Positions 1-9,058 of a stretch of 61,606 bases of DNA are shown piece by piece; position 1 is the first letter of the stretch, and each line of letters starts with the position of its first letter. Source of the DNA: Cyanobacteria bacterium REEB67 (GTDB lineage Bacteria > Cyanobacteriota > Vampirovibrionia > Obscuribacterales > Obscuribacteraceae); contig JAGXAB010000032.1 of assembly GCA_018971775.1 (NCBI GenBank), forward strand, positions 1-61,606, written 5' to 3'. Under the pieces are notes generated by a model, which was given only the letters and a program-made list of their open reading frames with translations, searched no databases and was not told the DNA's origin. The position numbers and the translations under genes were made by a program.

Positions 1-1
1 C

Positions 2-304
2 GAAGTACATGACAGCGTTTTGCAAGCCATGAAAGAGATCGACATCGATCTTTCATCTGTCAAACCTCAGCGCTTGACGGATCAATTCGCGGCGGAAGCA
101 AATCTTCTAGTAACGATGGGTTGCGGTGAAGCCTGCCCTTACGTGCCAGGGCTCGCCCGCGAAGACTGGCCTCTGCCCGATCCTAAAGGCAAAGCCGACA
201 ATGAAGTCCGCGCCATTCGCGACGAGATCAAGACACGAGTGCTAGCGCTCTTGAACAGTCTCAAAGCTCTTGACTGCTGCAATTTAGAAAGTGCAAAATC
301 ATGA
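2..304 (+). CDS. arsC: Arsenate reductase, low-molecular-weight phosphatase type (3' part)
   Basis: Reduces arsenate to arsenite in the cytoplasm so that it can be exported. Only the C-terminal 100 residues lie in the window; the frame is open from the left edge, so the N-terminal phosphate-binding CX5R loop is outside. Visible family signatures are VHDSVLQAMKEIDIDLS, the redox segment VTMGCGEACP with two cysteines (the resolving cysteines of this family) and DPKGK followed by VRAIRDEIKTRV. The stop overlaps the start of the next gene (ATGA), so the reductase and the arsenite pump are translationally coupled. The thiol partner (thioredoxin or glutaredoxin) cannot be decided from this part. 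Confidence 0.9.
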   Translation, partial: EVHDSVLQAMKEIDIDLSSVKPQRLTDQFAAEANLLVTMGCGEACPYVPGLAREDWPLPDPKGKADNEVRAIRDEIKTRVLALLNSLKALDCCNLESAKS

Positions 305-1380
305 GCAATAGCATTGCTCAAAGCACAGACAGCGCAAGGAAACCCCAAATCGGTTTCTTTGAAAAATGGCTCACCGTCTGGGTTTTCCTCTGCATCGGCG
401 TGGGAATTACCCTCGGTCAGCTGATTCCAGCACCCTTCAAATTTATCGGCTCGCTCGAAATTGCCCGGGTCAATGTCCCAGTAGGCATCCTGATCTGGCT
501 GATGATTATTCCGATGCTCCTGAAAATTGATTTCAGTGCATTGCATCGGGTAAAAAAGCACTGGAAGGGCGTGCTTGTTACCTTGTTTATAAACTGGGGA
601 GTCAAGCCATTTTCGATGGCGCTTCTGGCCTATGTATTCATCAAAATCATATTTGTGCACTATCTGCCGGCGGACCAAATCGACAGCTATGTGGCCGGAC
701 TTATTCTTCTAGCGGCCGCACCCTGCACTGCTATGGTTTTTGTCTGGAGTAATTTAACCGATGGAGATCCGTATTTCACCTTGACGCAAGTTGCCCTGAA
801 CGACCTGATCATGGTTTTTGCTTTCGCTCCAATCGTTGGCCTTCTGCTCGGCCTTTCATCGATCAAAGTACCGTGGGATACCCTGCTGATTTCGGTTGGA
901 CTCTACATCGTTGTGCCAGTCATTCTTGCCCAGCTGACAAGATTTGTACTTCTCAAAAAAGGACAAACAGCTTTCGATTCAGCGCTCAAGGCTCTATCGC
1001 CGGTATCATTGATAGCTTTGCTGGCAACCCTCGTCTTGCTCTTCGCCTTTCAGGGAGAAGCAATACTGAAGCAGCCACTGGTAATAGCTATGCTCGCCGT
1101 GCCGATCTTAATCCAGGTTTACTTCAACTCTGCTCTCGCCTATATTTTGAACCGTCAACTAAAAGTAGCTCACAATGCCGCCTGCCCCTCGGCATTGATT
1201 GGTGCAAGCAACTTTTTCGAACTAGCCGTTGCGACGGCGATCAGTTTATTTGGATTTCAATCAGGTGCCGCTCTTGCCACCGTGGTAGGCGTCCTGATCG
1301 AGGTGCCGGTGATGCTGTCCGTCGTCAAAATAGTCAATTCGACCAGGGGCTGGTACGGCAAAGGTTCGCTCAAAGGATAA
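301..1380 (+). CDS. acr3: ACR3-family arsenite efflux transporter
   Basis: Inner-membrane arsenite (and possibly antimonite) extruder of the BART superfamily, 359 residues with about ten hydrophobic segments, the usual ACR3 length. Diagnostic features are the segment AAAPCTAMVFVWS around residue 140, holding the conserved cysteine needed for metalloid transport, and ASNFFELAVATAISLFG near residue 300 with its conserved glutamate. Start ATG overlaps the arsC stop by four bases, making a compact arsenic resistance operon. The regulator (ArsR) is not in the window and would be expected upstream of the left edge. Confidence 0.94.
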   Translation: MSNSIAQSTDSARKPQIGFFEKWLTVWVFLCIGVGITLGQLIPAPFKFIGSLEIARVNVPVGILIWLMIIPMLLKIDFSALHRVKKHWKGVLVTLFINWGVKPFSMALLAYVFIKIIFVHYLPADQIDSYVAGLILLAAAPCTAMVFVWSNLTDGDPYFTLTQVALNDLIMVFAFAPIVGLLLGLSSIKVPWDTLLISVGLYIVVPVILAQLTRFVLLKKGQTAFDSALKALSPVSLIALLATLVLLFAFQGEAILKQPLVIAMLAVPILIQVYFNSALAYILNRQLKVAHNAACPSALIGASNFFELAVATAISLFGFQSGAALATVVGVLIEVPVMLSVVKIVNSTRGWYGKGSLKG

Positions 1381-1434
1381 TTGGCCAAATCTGCTTTTTA
1401 AGGCGAACAGCCGTAAAATCTCCGCCCGGGGTAG

Positions 1435-1461
1435 GATAGAAAAGGCGACCTTTCTATCTTT
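1435..1461 (+). terminator. Probable intrinsic terminator after acr3
   Basis: GATAGAAA pairs with TTTCTATC around AGG/CCT with a one-base bulge, and the hairpin is followed by TTTC. It lies between the acr3 stop and the ribosome site of the next gene, so it plausibly separates the arsenic operon from the membrane protein operon. The T tract is short. Confidence 0.4.
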
Positions 1462-1483
1462 CAGCAGCAAAGGGAGAGTGGAC

Positions 1484-2005
1484 ATGATCATGGCCGATAC
1501 GCTGGCGATTTTCCTGACGGTAGTCGGCTTCCTCCTCGCTCTACCAGCGCTCTGGTTGCTCTGCCGCGGCCTCTGGCCGGACGCAGTCGAAGCAGCCACC
1601 GATGACTGCCGCCGCGGCCTGCTCTTTCCTTTTCTGGCCGGCATCCCAATCACAGTAACAGCATTTTTTGCCACCGTGGCAGCCAGTAAGGCTCTGGGCC
1701 CGGCCAGCGGCTTTGCCGCTATCGGCGTCGTCTGCCTCTTCGTATTCTTCGCCAGTGTCGGCATCGCCGGACTGACCGGCGCTATCGGCGCTCGACTGCC
1801 CTCTCCGGCCGACATCGACCGCCCCTGGCAGGCGACCATCCGCGGCGGTATCGTACTCGAGCTCGCTTTTCTACTGCCGATTTTGGGCTGGTTCGTGATC
1901 TTGCCGTCGGCTCTAATTATCGGATCCGGCTGCGCTTGCCGCACCCTGCTGAAAAGGCCTAAAAAACTCGGCGATGGCCTCGATGGCAATCTGGGGACGG
2001 CCTGA
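1484..2005 (+). CDS. Four-helix integral membrane protein, unknown function
   Basis: 173 residues, starting MIMADTLAIF. I chose the ATG at 1484 because AGGGAG lies seven bases upstream; the GTG at 1478 is too close to that site. Four hydrophobic segments can be seen (residues about 6-30, 45-65, 75-100 and 125-150), with a short polar tail rich in lysine. No family motif is recognised. The stop TGA shares its last base with the ATG of the following DUF1800 gene, so the three genes from here to 4824 look like one operon and this protein may be a membrane partner of the exported pair. That partnership is inference from position. Confidence 0.7.
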   Translation: MIMADTLAIFLTVVGFLLALPALWLLCRGLWPDAVEAATDDCRRGLLFPFLAGIPITVTAFFATVAASKALGPASGFAAIGVVCLFVFFASVGIAGLTGAIGARLPSPADIDRPWQATIRGGIVLELAFLLPILGWFVILPSALIIGSGCACRTLLKRPKKLGDGLDGNLGTA

Positions 2006-3561
2006 TGACCGTGTCGCGCCGCACTCTGCTCAAGGCAGCGGTGGTAGCGGGAGGAACCTTACCACTGGTCGGCTGCGAGCGCATCACCAGTAACGTCACA
2101 AAGCTTCTCGACGAAACCATACCGAGCGAGGTCGCCACCGCCTGCGGTGCAAGCGTCGACAGCGACTTCCATTTACTTTCCAGGGCCACTTACGGCATCT
2201 GGCCGGGCGATCTCGATAGAATCAAAAAGCAGGGGCGCCTCGCCTGGCTCGACGAACAGATCCATCCCGAGCGCATCGACGACCGTGCTTGCGATCTGCG
2301 CGCTCGCCGTTTCGAGAGCCTCTGGCTCGATCCCGGCACCTGCATGGAATTTAAAAAGCCCTTTTTGCGCGATGAACTGACCAGACATGCACTCTTGCGC
2401 GCCGTCTACAGCCGGCGTCAGCTCTACGAGGTAATGGTCGGCTTCTGGAGCGATCATTTGAATATCGACGTCGGCAAGGGAGACGCCATCTATGCCAAGC
2501 CGCAGGATGACCGCCTCGTGGTCAGGGCTCACGCCCTGGGCAAATTTAGAAGTCTAATCGGCGCCTCGGCAATTTCGCCGGCCATGCTTATTTATCTGGA
2601 CGGCAAAGAAAATCGTCGTCCGAACGCAGACAGCATCCCCAACGAAAACTACGCCCGCGAACTGCTCGAGCTGCACACTCTTGGCGTGGACGGCGGCTAC
2701 ACTCAAAAAGACGTTTATGAAGTGGCCCGTTGCCTGACCGGCTGGAGCATCCACAGTCCCTGGCAGCGAGGTGTTGTTTACTTCGATCCCGGCCAGCACG
2801 ATGACGGCGCCAAGCTGGTGCTCGGAGAAAAAATCGCTGCCGGCGGCGGCCGCCGTGATCTCGAGACAGTCCTGGATATCGCCTGTAATCACAAATCAAC
2901 GGCGAGACATATTGCTCGCAAGCTGGCCGGCCATTTCGTCTGCGAGGATCCGCCGCCGACCCTGATCGACGACTTAGCGTCCGCGTTTACAAAATCACAG
3001 GGCGACATAAAAACAGTTATCAGCACTCTATTTACGTCACAAGAATTTGACCAGCACCATGGCGCGAAAATCAAGCGCCCCTTCCACTTCATCGCCTCAA
3101 GCCTGCGCTCACTCGCCGTGGACACTTATGCCCACAAGGATTTGACCGAATATTTGAACAGACTCGGACACGGGCCATTCCAATATCCCACCCCGGATGG
3201 CTACCCGGATAAAGCCTCCTACTGGACATCCAATCTCCTCTGGCGCTGGAATTTTGCCCTGGCTATAAGCGGCAATAAAGTACCAGATGTAAACACTGAC
3301 CTCGTCGCTCTTGCCACCGCCGTCGGTGCCATACCGCGCACAGAGAGGCACGATTCGCCGCCCGCCGAAGCTAAAACGAGCTCCAATAAACCTGGCTATA
3401 AAATAAATCTAGACCATCTATACGCGCATTTTGTCGGCCGCATTCCAGATATCGCCGAACGCAAAGCTCTCGCCGAATATACCGACGAAAACAATAGTCC
3501 AGTCGAACAGCAGGAGCTGATCGGTTTGATTCTCTCTTCCCCAGCCTTCCAGAGGTGCTGA
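2005..3561 (+). CDS. DUF1800 family protein with Tat lipoprotein signal
   Basis: 518 residues, matching the DUF1800 family, whose members are exported by the Tat route and are almost always encoded beside a DUF1501 protein. The N-terminus carries SRRTLL, a hydrophobic stretch and LVGC, so it looks like a twin-arginine signal with a lipobox. Family blocks visible include HLLSRATYG near residue 52, GFWSDHLNIDVGK near 146, NENYARELLELHTLGVDGGYTQ near 213, VARCLTGWS near 240 and PDGYPDKASYWTSNLLWRWNFA near 400. The biochemical role of the family is not established. The next gene starts six bases after the stop. Confidence 0.93.
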   Translation: MTVSRRTLLKAAVVAGGTLPLVGCERITSNVTKLLDETIPSEVATACGASVDSDFHLLSRATYGIWPGDLDRIKKQGRLAWLDEQIHPERIDDRACDLRARRFESLWLDPGTCMEFKKPFLRDELTRHALLRAVYSRRQLYEVMVGFWSDHLNIDVGKGDAIYAKPQDDRLVVRAHALGKFRSLIGASAISPAMLIYLDGKENRRPNADSIPNENYARELLELHTLGVDGGYTQKDVYEVARCLTGWSIHSPWQRGVVYFDPGQHDDGAKLVLGEKIAAGGGRRDLETVLDIACNHKSTARHIARKLAGHFVCEDPPPTLIDDLASAFTKSQGDIKTVISTLFTSQEFDQHHGAKIKRPFHFIASSLRSLAVDTYAHKDLTEYLNRLGHGPFQYPTPDGYPDKASYWTSNLLWRWNFALAISGNKVPDVNTDLVALATAVGAIPRTERHDSPPAEAKTSSNKPGYKINLDHLYAHFVGRIPDIAERKALAEYTDENNSPVEQQELIGLILSSPAFQRC

Positions 3562-3567
3562 ACGGAC

Positions 3568-4824
3568 ATGAAAAGGGACGGGCAAGGCGATCAATTAAAA
3601 ACCAACGGCTACAGTCGCAGGGCATTCCTGCGCAAGCTCGCCTTTGGCGGCGGCCAAACGAGTGCATTAAGTGAAAAGACTCTGGTTTGCGTCTTTCTGC
3701 GGGGCGGCGCCGACACCCTCAATATGTTTATCCCCTGTGCAGACGATGATTACTACAAAATGCGGCCTAACATCGCCATTAAGGCACCATCAAAAGGCGG
3801 AGCCGACAGCGCCATCAAACTGGATGACATTTACGCTCTCCATCCAAAAATGGCGCCCTTATTGCCTCTGTACAAAGAGGGTCGCCTGGGAGTGGTGCAA
3901 GGGGTCGGCACGGACAACCCTTACGGTTCGCACTTCGCCGCACAGGATCAAATCGAGCACGGCGAAGCCTGCGGTCATAATCTTGGCGGCGGTTGGCTGG
4001 GCAGGCACCTGGCCAGTCGCGGCGACGACAAGCAGACGCCGCTATCAGCGGTGGCAATCGGCACGGCCCTGCCGGAATCGATGCGCGGAGCGCCTGCGGC
4101 CAGCGTGCTGACCAATATCGATGAGGTGAAGTTACAGTCACCAGGCGGCGATACACTGAGAGCAGCCAGAGCTCTGGCCGCCCTCTATAAGACTGAAGTC
4201 GCCCTCCTGGCAAAGCCCGGCAAGACTACCCTCGACCTGCTCGCCCGAGTGGAAAAAATGCAGTCAAGCCCGTACAAAGTCTCAAACACAGCCGAATATC
4301 CAGCTGATAGTTTTGGCCAGGGATTAAAGGAAATCGCCCGAATGATCAAGGGCAAGGTCGGCCTGGAGGTTGCCGCCCTCGATCTTGGCGGTTGGGACAC
4401 ACACTTTTTCCAGGGCGGAGCCGATGGTCTTCAGGCAGGCAATATAGATGTTCTGGCGCGCGGGCTTGCCGCATTCGATACCGATCTCGGCACCGCCTGC
4501 GATACTGTTACGACACTAGTCATAACAGAGTTTGGCCGCCGCAATTATGAAAATAGCTCGATGGGTACGGATCATGGACGCGGATTTGCCGTCATGGCCA
4601 TAGGCGATCGCATCAACGGCGGGCGCGTCCACGGCACGCTGCCCTCACTCAAACACGGCCAGGAGTATGATTTGCTCGGCCCTTCCGGCTTGCAAATCAA
4701 TTATGATTATCGTTCGGTGCTGGCAGAAATTTTATTGCGCAGCATGGACAACCACCGCCTCGATCTGGTCTTTCCTGGATTTGATACGGCAGAAATTGGC
4801 CTGGTCAAACGCTCCGTCGTCTAG
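3568..4824 (+). CDS. DUF1501 family exported protein
   Basis: 418 residues of the DUF1501 family (sulfatase/alkaline-phosphatase-like fold), partner of the preceding DUF1800 protein. Visible motifs are VFLRGGADTLNMFIP near residue 45, YGSHFAAQDQIEHG near 122, DLGGWDTHFFQGG near 272 and TEFGRRNYENSSMGTDHGRG near 315, with the aspartates and histidines that are conserved in the family. The N-terminus has SRRAFLRK, a twin-arginine motif, but the hydrophobic core that should follow is very short before the mature fold begins, so the export signal looks shortened. Directly after the stop a small duplication of CGTCGTCTAGT occurs. Confidence 0.92.
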   Translation: MKRDGQGDQLKTNGYSRRAFLRKLAFGGGQTSALSEKTLVCVFLRGGADTLNMFIPCADDDYYKMRPNIAIKAPSKGGADSAIKLDDIYALHPKMAPLLPLYKEGRLGVVQGVGTDNPYGSHFAAQDQIEHGEACGHNLGGGWLGRHLASRGDDKQTPLSAVAIGTALPESMRGAPAASVLTNIDEVKLQSPGGDTLRAARALAALYKTEVALLAKPGKTTLDLLARVEKMQSSPYKVSNTAEYPADSFGQGLKEIARMIKGKVGLEVAALDLGGWDTHFFQGGADGLQAGNIDVLARGLAAFDTDLGTACDTVTTLVITEFGRRNYENSSMGTDHGRGFAVMAIGDRINGGRVHGTLPSLKHGQEYDLLGPSGLQINYDYRSVLAEILLRSMDNHRLDLVFPGFDTAEIGLVKRSVV

Positions 4825-4842
4825 TCGTCGTCTAGTCGAAGT

Positions 4843-5256
4843 TTATCCGACTCGTTCCACCGAGGTGCCTTTCGAACTGAGCGGCTTCAACTTATGCGGC
4901 TCAAGCTTCAAAGAATCGTTGAGTGCTTCGATCAAATCCGGCAATTGCTTCTGGTGTTCACAAAAGACCTGCTCCTGCTGATCGGAGCTTATATTGACGA
5001 CATTAATCACCCGGCAGTTATCTTTTGGATCATGTACATAAACTTCGACCAGACAATCGGCCGTGAGAGGCATAGTCGATTTTTCACTCTGATTCAAAAT
5101 GGTAATAAGATGCTGTACTTGACTCTTCTTGAGCCTGAGCACGATTGTACCGGCTTCAGAGGCCAGCCCGATACCTGAACCGCCGTCGCATTCAGTAAGA
5201 ACAGTGAGATCGGTATATTCACCATCTCGAGCTACTGAGAATTTCGACTTTTTCAT
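4843..5256 (-). CDS. Hypothetical protein, 137 residues
   Basis: No family is recognised. I chose the ATG at 5256 (MKKSKFSVARDGEY) because AGGACC precedes it, instead of an in-frame ATG 54 bases further upstream. The protein is soluble, acidic and alternates short strand-like segments (VLTECDGGSGIGLAS, GTIVLRLKKSQVQHLITIL, CLVEVYVHDPKD), with no signal peptide and no membrane helix. It converges with the DUF1501 operon and is followed upstream on the same strand by a CheY-like regulator, but the gap of more than 120 bases and separate ribosome sites do not show an operon. Confidence 0.65.
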   Translation of the reverse strand: MKKSKFSVARDGEYTDLTVLTECDGGSGIGLASEAGTIVLRLKKSQVQHLITILNQSEKSTMPLTADCLVEVYVHDPKDNCRVINVVNISSDQQEQVFCEHQKQLPDLIEALNDSLKLEPHKLKPLSSKGTSVERVG

Positions 5257-5383
5257 AAGGTCCTCGCGATAGCACCATATATGGAGCTGGATAATTGGAG
5301 CCGCCGGCATCGGTTTAGTTCCCGATATGGCGACACTGTAAAGTCAAAATATTGGCTGACTGTGCCGTTTTCGTTCTCGATTC

Positions 5384-5854
5384 TCAAAGAGATTCGGGCA
5401 GAGAATGGCGTAAAGATTCCACAAACTGACTGTCCTCCGCACTAAGCGGCGAAAGCGTTTTTAAATTAGGCCGGCGCGGCTCGTAAGCGTGTCGCAGTAA
5501 CATTTTGCGTAAATCTTCCGGCTCGAACGGTTTGAGGATATAACCGGATAGACCCAGAGACTCGGTTTTTTCCGGACCGCCGTCGTCAGCGCAAGCGGTG
5601 ATAGCGATAATAGGCGTCTGCGCACTGGAATCCAGCTCGATTTCTCTAATCTGACGCAAACATTCATACCCATCGACGCCCGACAGACCAAGGTCGAGGA
5701 GGATGACAGCATATTTTTGCTTCTTGATTGCCGCCACGGCAGCTTCGCCGGTGGAGACCATATCAGCCTGGTAATCAAACTTTGACAACAGATGCGTCAG
5801 GACATACTGGTCGTTTCGATTATCTTCAATAACCAATATGTGAGGTAGTGACAT
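5384..5854 (-). CDS. Single-domain response regulator (CheY-like receiver)
   Basis: 156 residues, one receiver domain with no output domain. The acidic pair DN follows ILVIE at residues 10-12, the phosphoacceptor aspartate is in VILLDLGLSGVDGYE near residue 55, the conserved Thr/Ser is in IIAITA near 85 and the lysine in YILKPFEPEDL near 110. A C-terminal tail of about 35 residues is polar and unlike an output domain. No kinase lies next to it, so it is an orphan that could take phosphate from the histidine kinases at 40-48 kb, which is only a possibility. Confidence 0.9.
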   Translation of the reverse strand: MSLPHILVIEDNRNDQYVLTHLLSKFDYQADMVSTGEAAVAAIKKQKYAVILLDLGLSGVDGYECLRQIREIELDSSAQTPIIAITACADDGGPEKTESLGLSGYILKPFEPEDLRKMLLRHAYEPRRPNLKTLSPLSAEDSQFVESLRHSLPESL

Positions 5855-5956
5855 GATCCAGACGCCCGTTGTTTCTATATTAATAGAGGGCCGGCAGACT
5901 GATCTGTTCCCGATCTTACATAATTATTTTGCGAGGTAGCGACATTTGAATGGGTA

Positions 5957-7264
5957 TCAGGTTTCCACCAAAGGTTGATATTCTTCTTCGGTCAAGCCAA
6001 AAGTCCAGGCGACGGCCTGCCGGGCGCGTTGCATCGTCGGCGGCACCCGCAGGAAATACTCTTTTATTGTGCCGTCTGGTTCGGGAGTGGAGTTTGCCAC
6101 CCTGACGACCAGGATTGGCTCGTCTTCTTTTGATTGCATGCGGTAGAGGATGCCGCACTGATCCTCGTGCATCTTTGCCACACGCCCTTCGCGCAGATAC
6201 TTATCGAGACCGAAGCGCTCGATCAAAACCCGACGAACTTCAACGTTTGGTTCGGCTTCGATCAGGTCAAAGGTAAGAGGCTCGGGCAAAAGAACCACAT
6301 AGCCGGGCACAAGCACGCCGTGCCAGGCAAAGACGCCCCAATCATCACCAAAGCGCACGGCCATACCGCTCTCACCATGCAATCGACGGCGATTGTCACG
6401 CTCCAGGCCGATCGGCCGATCGGTCATGATGCAAATTTTTTCATAGGGCCAGAACCAACCGCTATTTCGAGCAACGCCCTGCAAGCCGTGCAAAGGCTGC
6501 GTGCCCTCGACGCCGATGCGGCGGACAAAGTCGTAATAAGAAAGCCAGCCGGCATCGTGCTGCCCGTAGCCATTGTCCCATTTTTGCGGCCCAGCCAGAA
6601 TTCCAGCCATGGAAGGCACCTGCTGGCGTACGGTTTCGGCGACGAAACTCCAGACCTGCTGATGCACCGCCTGGACCAGCTCGTGATAGGCCTGATCGGC
6701 GGCGATGGCCGAGAGTTTACCTTCGATATTGGCCCGCACTTTTTCTTCACAGGTAGATCGCATGCGACCGTACATCAAGGGCCCGCTCACCCGCCGCAGA
6801 TAACGCCAGACGTAAACGCCCAGCCCTTCGGCAAAAGCTTCCTTGACTTGCTTGTCGATGACGACGCCGTGTCGCTCCATAATTTTCTGAGTGGCCTGCT
6901 GACGCACGCGTTTGCGCACCGCCTGCCATTCTTCGGCGCCGACCAGTTGTTCCATGCGCGGCAAAACCTGCTTCCAGACAGCATCCCAGACGTTCAATTG
7001 CGCTTCGTTGAGCTCCCAGGGCCATTCGATGTCGTGCTGAAGCAGCTTCATAGCTGTATTGCCGGCCCAGGGGGATCTGAGCCAGATATTAATCTGCGGC
7101 GCCTTCAGTCCAGCCGAGGCATATGCCTCACGCATAGCCGCCTCCGCCTGGTCACGATCGGTTGCCTCAGTGGAAAGGCCTGCTTTCAGCCATTCCGCAC
7201 GGACTTCGTCAAGAAGGGTGAGATCGTCGGGAGAAAGTCTTTCGACCCACTCAGTCGATGACAT
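5957..7264 (-). CDS. DUF6745-type protein
   Basis: 435 residues from the ATG at 7264, which overlaps the end of the upstream gene by 14 bases. The C-terminal half resembles the uncharacterised DUF6745 domain: GQHDAGWLSYYDF near residue 234, a WFWPYEKICIMTDRP segment, LHGESGMAVRFGDDWGVFAWHG and MHEDQCGILYRM. The N-terminal half is helical and charged. There is no signal peptide or membrane segment. These domains often appear beside a small protein with a conserved HGEVTGH motif, exactly as here, and in some genomes they follow leucine-rich repeats. No activity is known, and I assign none. Confidence 0.75.
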   Translation of the reverse strand: MSSTEWVERLSPDDLTLLDEVRAEWLKAGLSTEATDRDQAEAAMREAYASAGLKAPQINIWLRSPWAGNTAMKLLQHDIEWPWELNEAQLNVWDAVWKQVLPRMEQLVGAEEWQAVRKRVRQQATQKIMERHGVVIDKQVKEAFAEGLGVYVWRYLRRVSGPLMYGRMRSTCEEKVRANIEGKLSAIAADQAYHELVQAVHQQVWSFVAETVRQQVPSMAGILAGPQKWDNGYGQHDAGWLSYYDFVRRIGVEGTQPLHGLQGVARNSGWFWPYEKICIMTDRPIGLERDNRRRLHGESGMAVRFGDDWGVFAWHGVLVPGYVVLLPEPLTFDLIEAEPNVEVRRVLIERFGLDKYLREGRVAKMHEDQCGILYRMQSKEDEPILVVRVANSTPEPDGTIKEYFLRVPPTMQRARQAVAWTFGLTEEEYQPLVET

Positions 7265-7604
7265 CGCGGGGCGGCGCCTCCGGTACATATTCTCTTTGCT
7301 GAATCACCCGGTAAAAGCCCTGGGGCAAATGTATAGTGCCGTGCTCTTCATGGACGAGTCTGGCCTCGGGCTGAAAAATCTCCAGATAACGCTGACCCTT
7401 GGCCGTGTACATGCGAGCATAATCGGTGGAAATAGCGTGACAGTGGCCGGTCACTTCACCGTGCTGGAGAACGACACGTTCCTCGCATTTGAGCAAATTG
7501 GTGTTTTCCGGCAGTTTGTCGATGCGCTGGACGAGCACATCACCCTGCCTGTACGTTTCGAGCTGGACTTGATTGACAGTCGCGCGTCTGGTTTTGAGGA
7601 GCAT
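7251..7604 (-). CDS. Small HGEVTGH-motif protein paired with DUF6745 gene
   Basis: 117 residues. The core is a beta-rich sequence with GDVLVQRIDKLPEN, the histidine motif HGEVTGHCHAI at about residues 48-58 and EEHGTIHLPQGFYRV near 90; two histidine clusters could bind a metal or form a cupin-like site, but this is inferred only from spacing. It overlaps the following DUF6745 gene by 14 bases, so the two proteins are made together. Start ATG at 7604 has only a weak GAGAG ribosome site. Confidence 0.75.
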   Translation of the reverse strand: MLLKTRRATVNQVQLETYRQGDVLVQRIDKLPENTNLLKCEERVVLQHGEVTGHCHAISTDYARMYTAKGQRYLEIFQPEARLVHEEHGTIHLPQGFYRVIQQREYVPEAPPRDVID

Positions 7605-7736
7605 AGGGTTTCTCTCGGTTGTTATTAAACAAAACTGGCCATTAAGCCTGTATTTTCAGCCTAATAGACTATGCCCAATTTACCGCCAAATAAACCGACC
7701 GGTCGTAACACGCCGGTCGCACCAAGTACATTGCCC

Positions 7737-7979
7737 TTATTGTCGACTGCAAAATCTGGCCGCGACGACAGCGGCCGCTACGGTACCGACCACGGCCAGG
7801 GCGTCGTCCCTGTACTTCTCGGGCACGGGTATGATCTGACGAGCCCCCTGATAGGCCTCGGAAGCGGCATGCTCCGACCAGCTCCAGGCGGCACTTGTCG
7901 TATTTGTGGTATTTTTAGCTCGTGTAAAAACGGTCAGACTCGCCCCCATCACCAATGCAGCCGAAAATGCCCAATTCAA
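7737..7979 (-). CDS. Possible small two-helix membrane protein
   Basis: An 80-residue frame with a TTG start, MNWAFSAALVMGASLTVFTRAK, and a second hydrophobic stretch ALAVVGTVAAAVVAARF at its end. It occupies part of the otherwise empty stretch 7605-7954 and overlaps the start of the divergent POTRA gene by 25 bases. There is no good ribosome site, so it may be chance. Nothing else is visible in this gap. Confidence 0.25.
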   Translation of the reverse strand: MNWAFSAALVMGASLTVFTRAKNTTNTTSAAWSWSEHAASEAYQGARQIIPVPEKYRDDALAVVGTVAAAVVAARFCSRQ

Positions 7980-9022
7980 AAGAGAGGATTGCCCCGGTCC
8001 TGGCCAAGGCAGCCGTCTTCTCAGCCCTCAGCGCCCTCGGCCCTAGCTTTTTTGCCGTTCCAGCCAGCAATTGTGTCGCCCAGGGTGAAACTCTGGCTAC
8101 GGCAGCAGCAACCCGGCCAGTCGAGAACAGCGAGGCCGCGACAGAGACAAAGGCAGCGAGACGCATGCCTTATGAAGCGGATCTCGACAAAATCGACGAC
8201 GTCAATCCCTGCATCATCAAAACTGTGACAATTACAGGCAATAAGCTCATACCGCGCAGTCAGATTAAAGCTTTGGTCAAGGTCAAATCCGGTGACTTTT
8301 ATAATCGCTCCGAGAGTGAAAAAGACCTGCGAGCGATCTACAGCATGGGCTATTTCAGCGGCGATGATCTACACATAGACTCAGAGAAGACTGGCTTCGG
8401 CATGGTTTTAAATATTCATGTCAAAGAAAATCCTCTAGTTAAAAGCTTTGTCTTCACAGGCAACAAAGTGCTGAGCAATGATCAGCTACTTGCTGCTTTT
8501 AAAGATCAACTTCAGAAGCCGGAAAACAAACCACAAGAAAAAGCGGCAATCAAAAAAATCCTGGCCGAATATCACAAGCAGGGTTATTTACTGACCACGA
8601 TCAAAACTGACATGGGCACCATCGACGAATACGGTGACGACAAAAATGTCGGCAAAGTGACGGTGACTGTAGACGAAGCGATCATCGGCAATATCGACAT
8701 AAAATGTCAGAACGAAGAACAAAAATCGATCGTCCAAAATGCTCTGACGATAAAAGTCGGAGATGCCTACAATGAGAATAAATTGGCGGCAGATCTGCGC
8801 AACGCTTTCAAATCGGGCAAATTTGCCAATCTCACTCGAGACGTGACGCGGCTCGATAAAAACCACACCTATCAACTGACGATAGAATCGAAACCGGAAG
8901 AAAAAGGGGGAGCCGAAGCAAAGGCCGGCGCTCGCAATCCCCTGCTGAAACCGGGAAAGACAAACGCTCTCCCGGTCCTGAACAAATATATAAAGTCACC
9001 GATGTATAAAAACATCAAATAG
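7955..9022 (+). CDS. POTRA-repeat protein without beta-barrel
   Basis: 355 residues. After a hydrophobic, signal-like N-terminus (residues about 13-43) and an acidic linker come tandem POTRA domains: IKTVTITGNKLIPRSQIKAL with LRAIYSMGYF, then VKSFVFTGNKVLSNDQLLAAF with ILAEYHKQGYL, then a third IGNIDIKCQNEEQ unit with LRNAFKSGKFANLTRDV. POTRA domains are periplasmic docking modules of Omp85 proteins such as BamA, FtsQ and TPS transporters. The C-terminal Omp85 barrel is missing; the gene ends with a basic tail. It may be a periplasmic accessory to outer membrane assembly. An in-frame ATG at 7967 is an equally likely start; neither has a clear ribosome site. Confidence 0.8.
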   Translation: MQPKMPNSKERIAPVLAKAAVFSALSALGPSFFAVPASNCVAQGETLATAAATRPVENSEAATETKAARRMPYEADLDKIDDVNPCIIKTVTITGNKLIPRSQIKALVKVKSGDFYNRSESEKDLRAIYSMGYFSGDDLHIDSEKTGFGMVLNIHVKENPLVKSFVFTGNKVLSNDQLLAAFKDQLQKPENKPQEKAAIKKILAEYHKQGYLLTTIKTDMGTIDEYGDDKNVGKVTVTVDEAIIGNIDIKCQNEEQKSIVQNALTIKVGDAYNENKLAADLRNAFKSGKFANLTRDVTRLDKNHTYQLTIESKPEEKGGAEAKAGARNPLLKPGKTNALPVLNKYIKSPMYKNIK

Positions 9023-9058
9023 AAATTTGATCAGGCAAATCGGGTCAGGCAAATTGGA

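Noticed and set aside
6134..7261. Long open frame of 375 codons on the plus strand, antisense to the DUF6745 gene
   Set aside because: Its sequence has no domain character, and the minus-strand frame carries a recognised family with a coupled neighbour. The frame is open only because of codon bias in the real gene.
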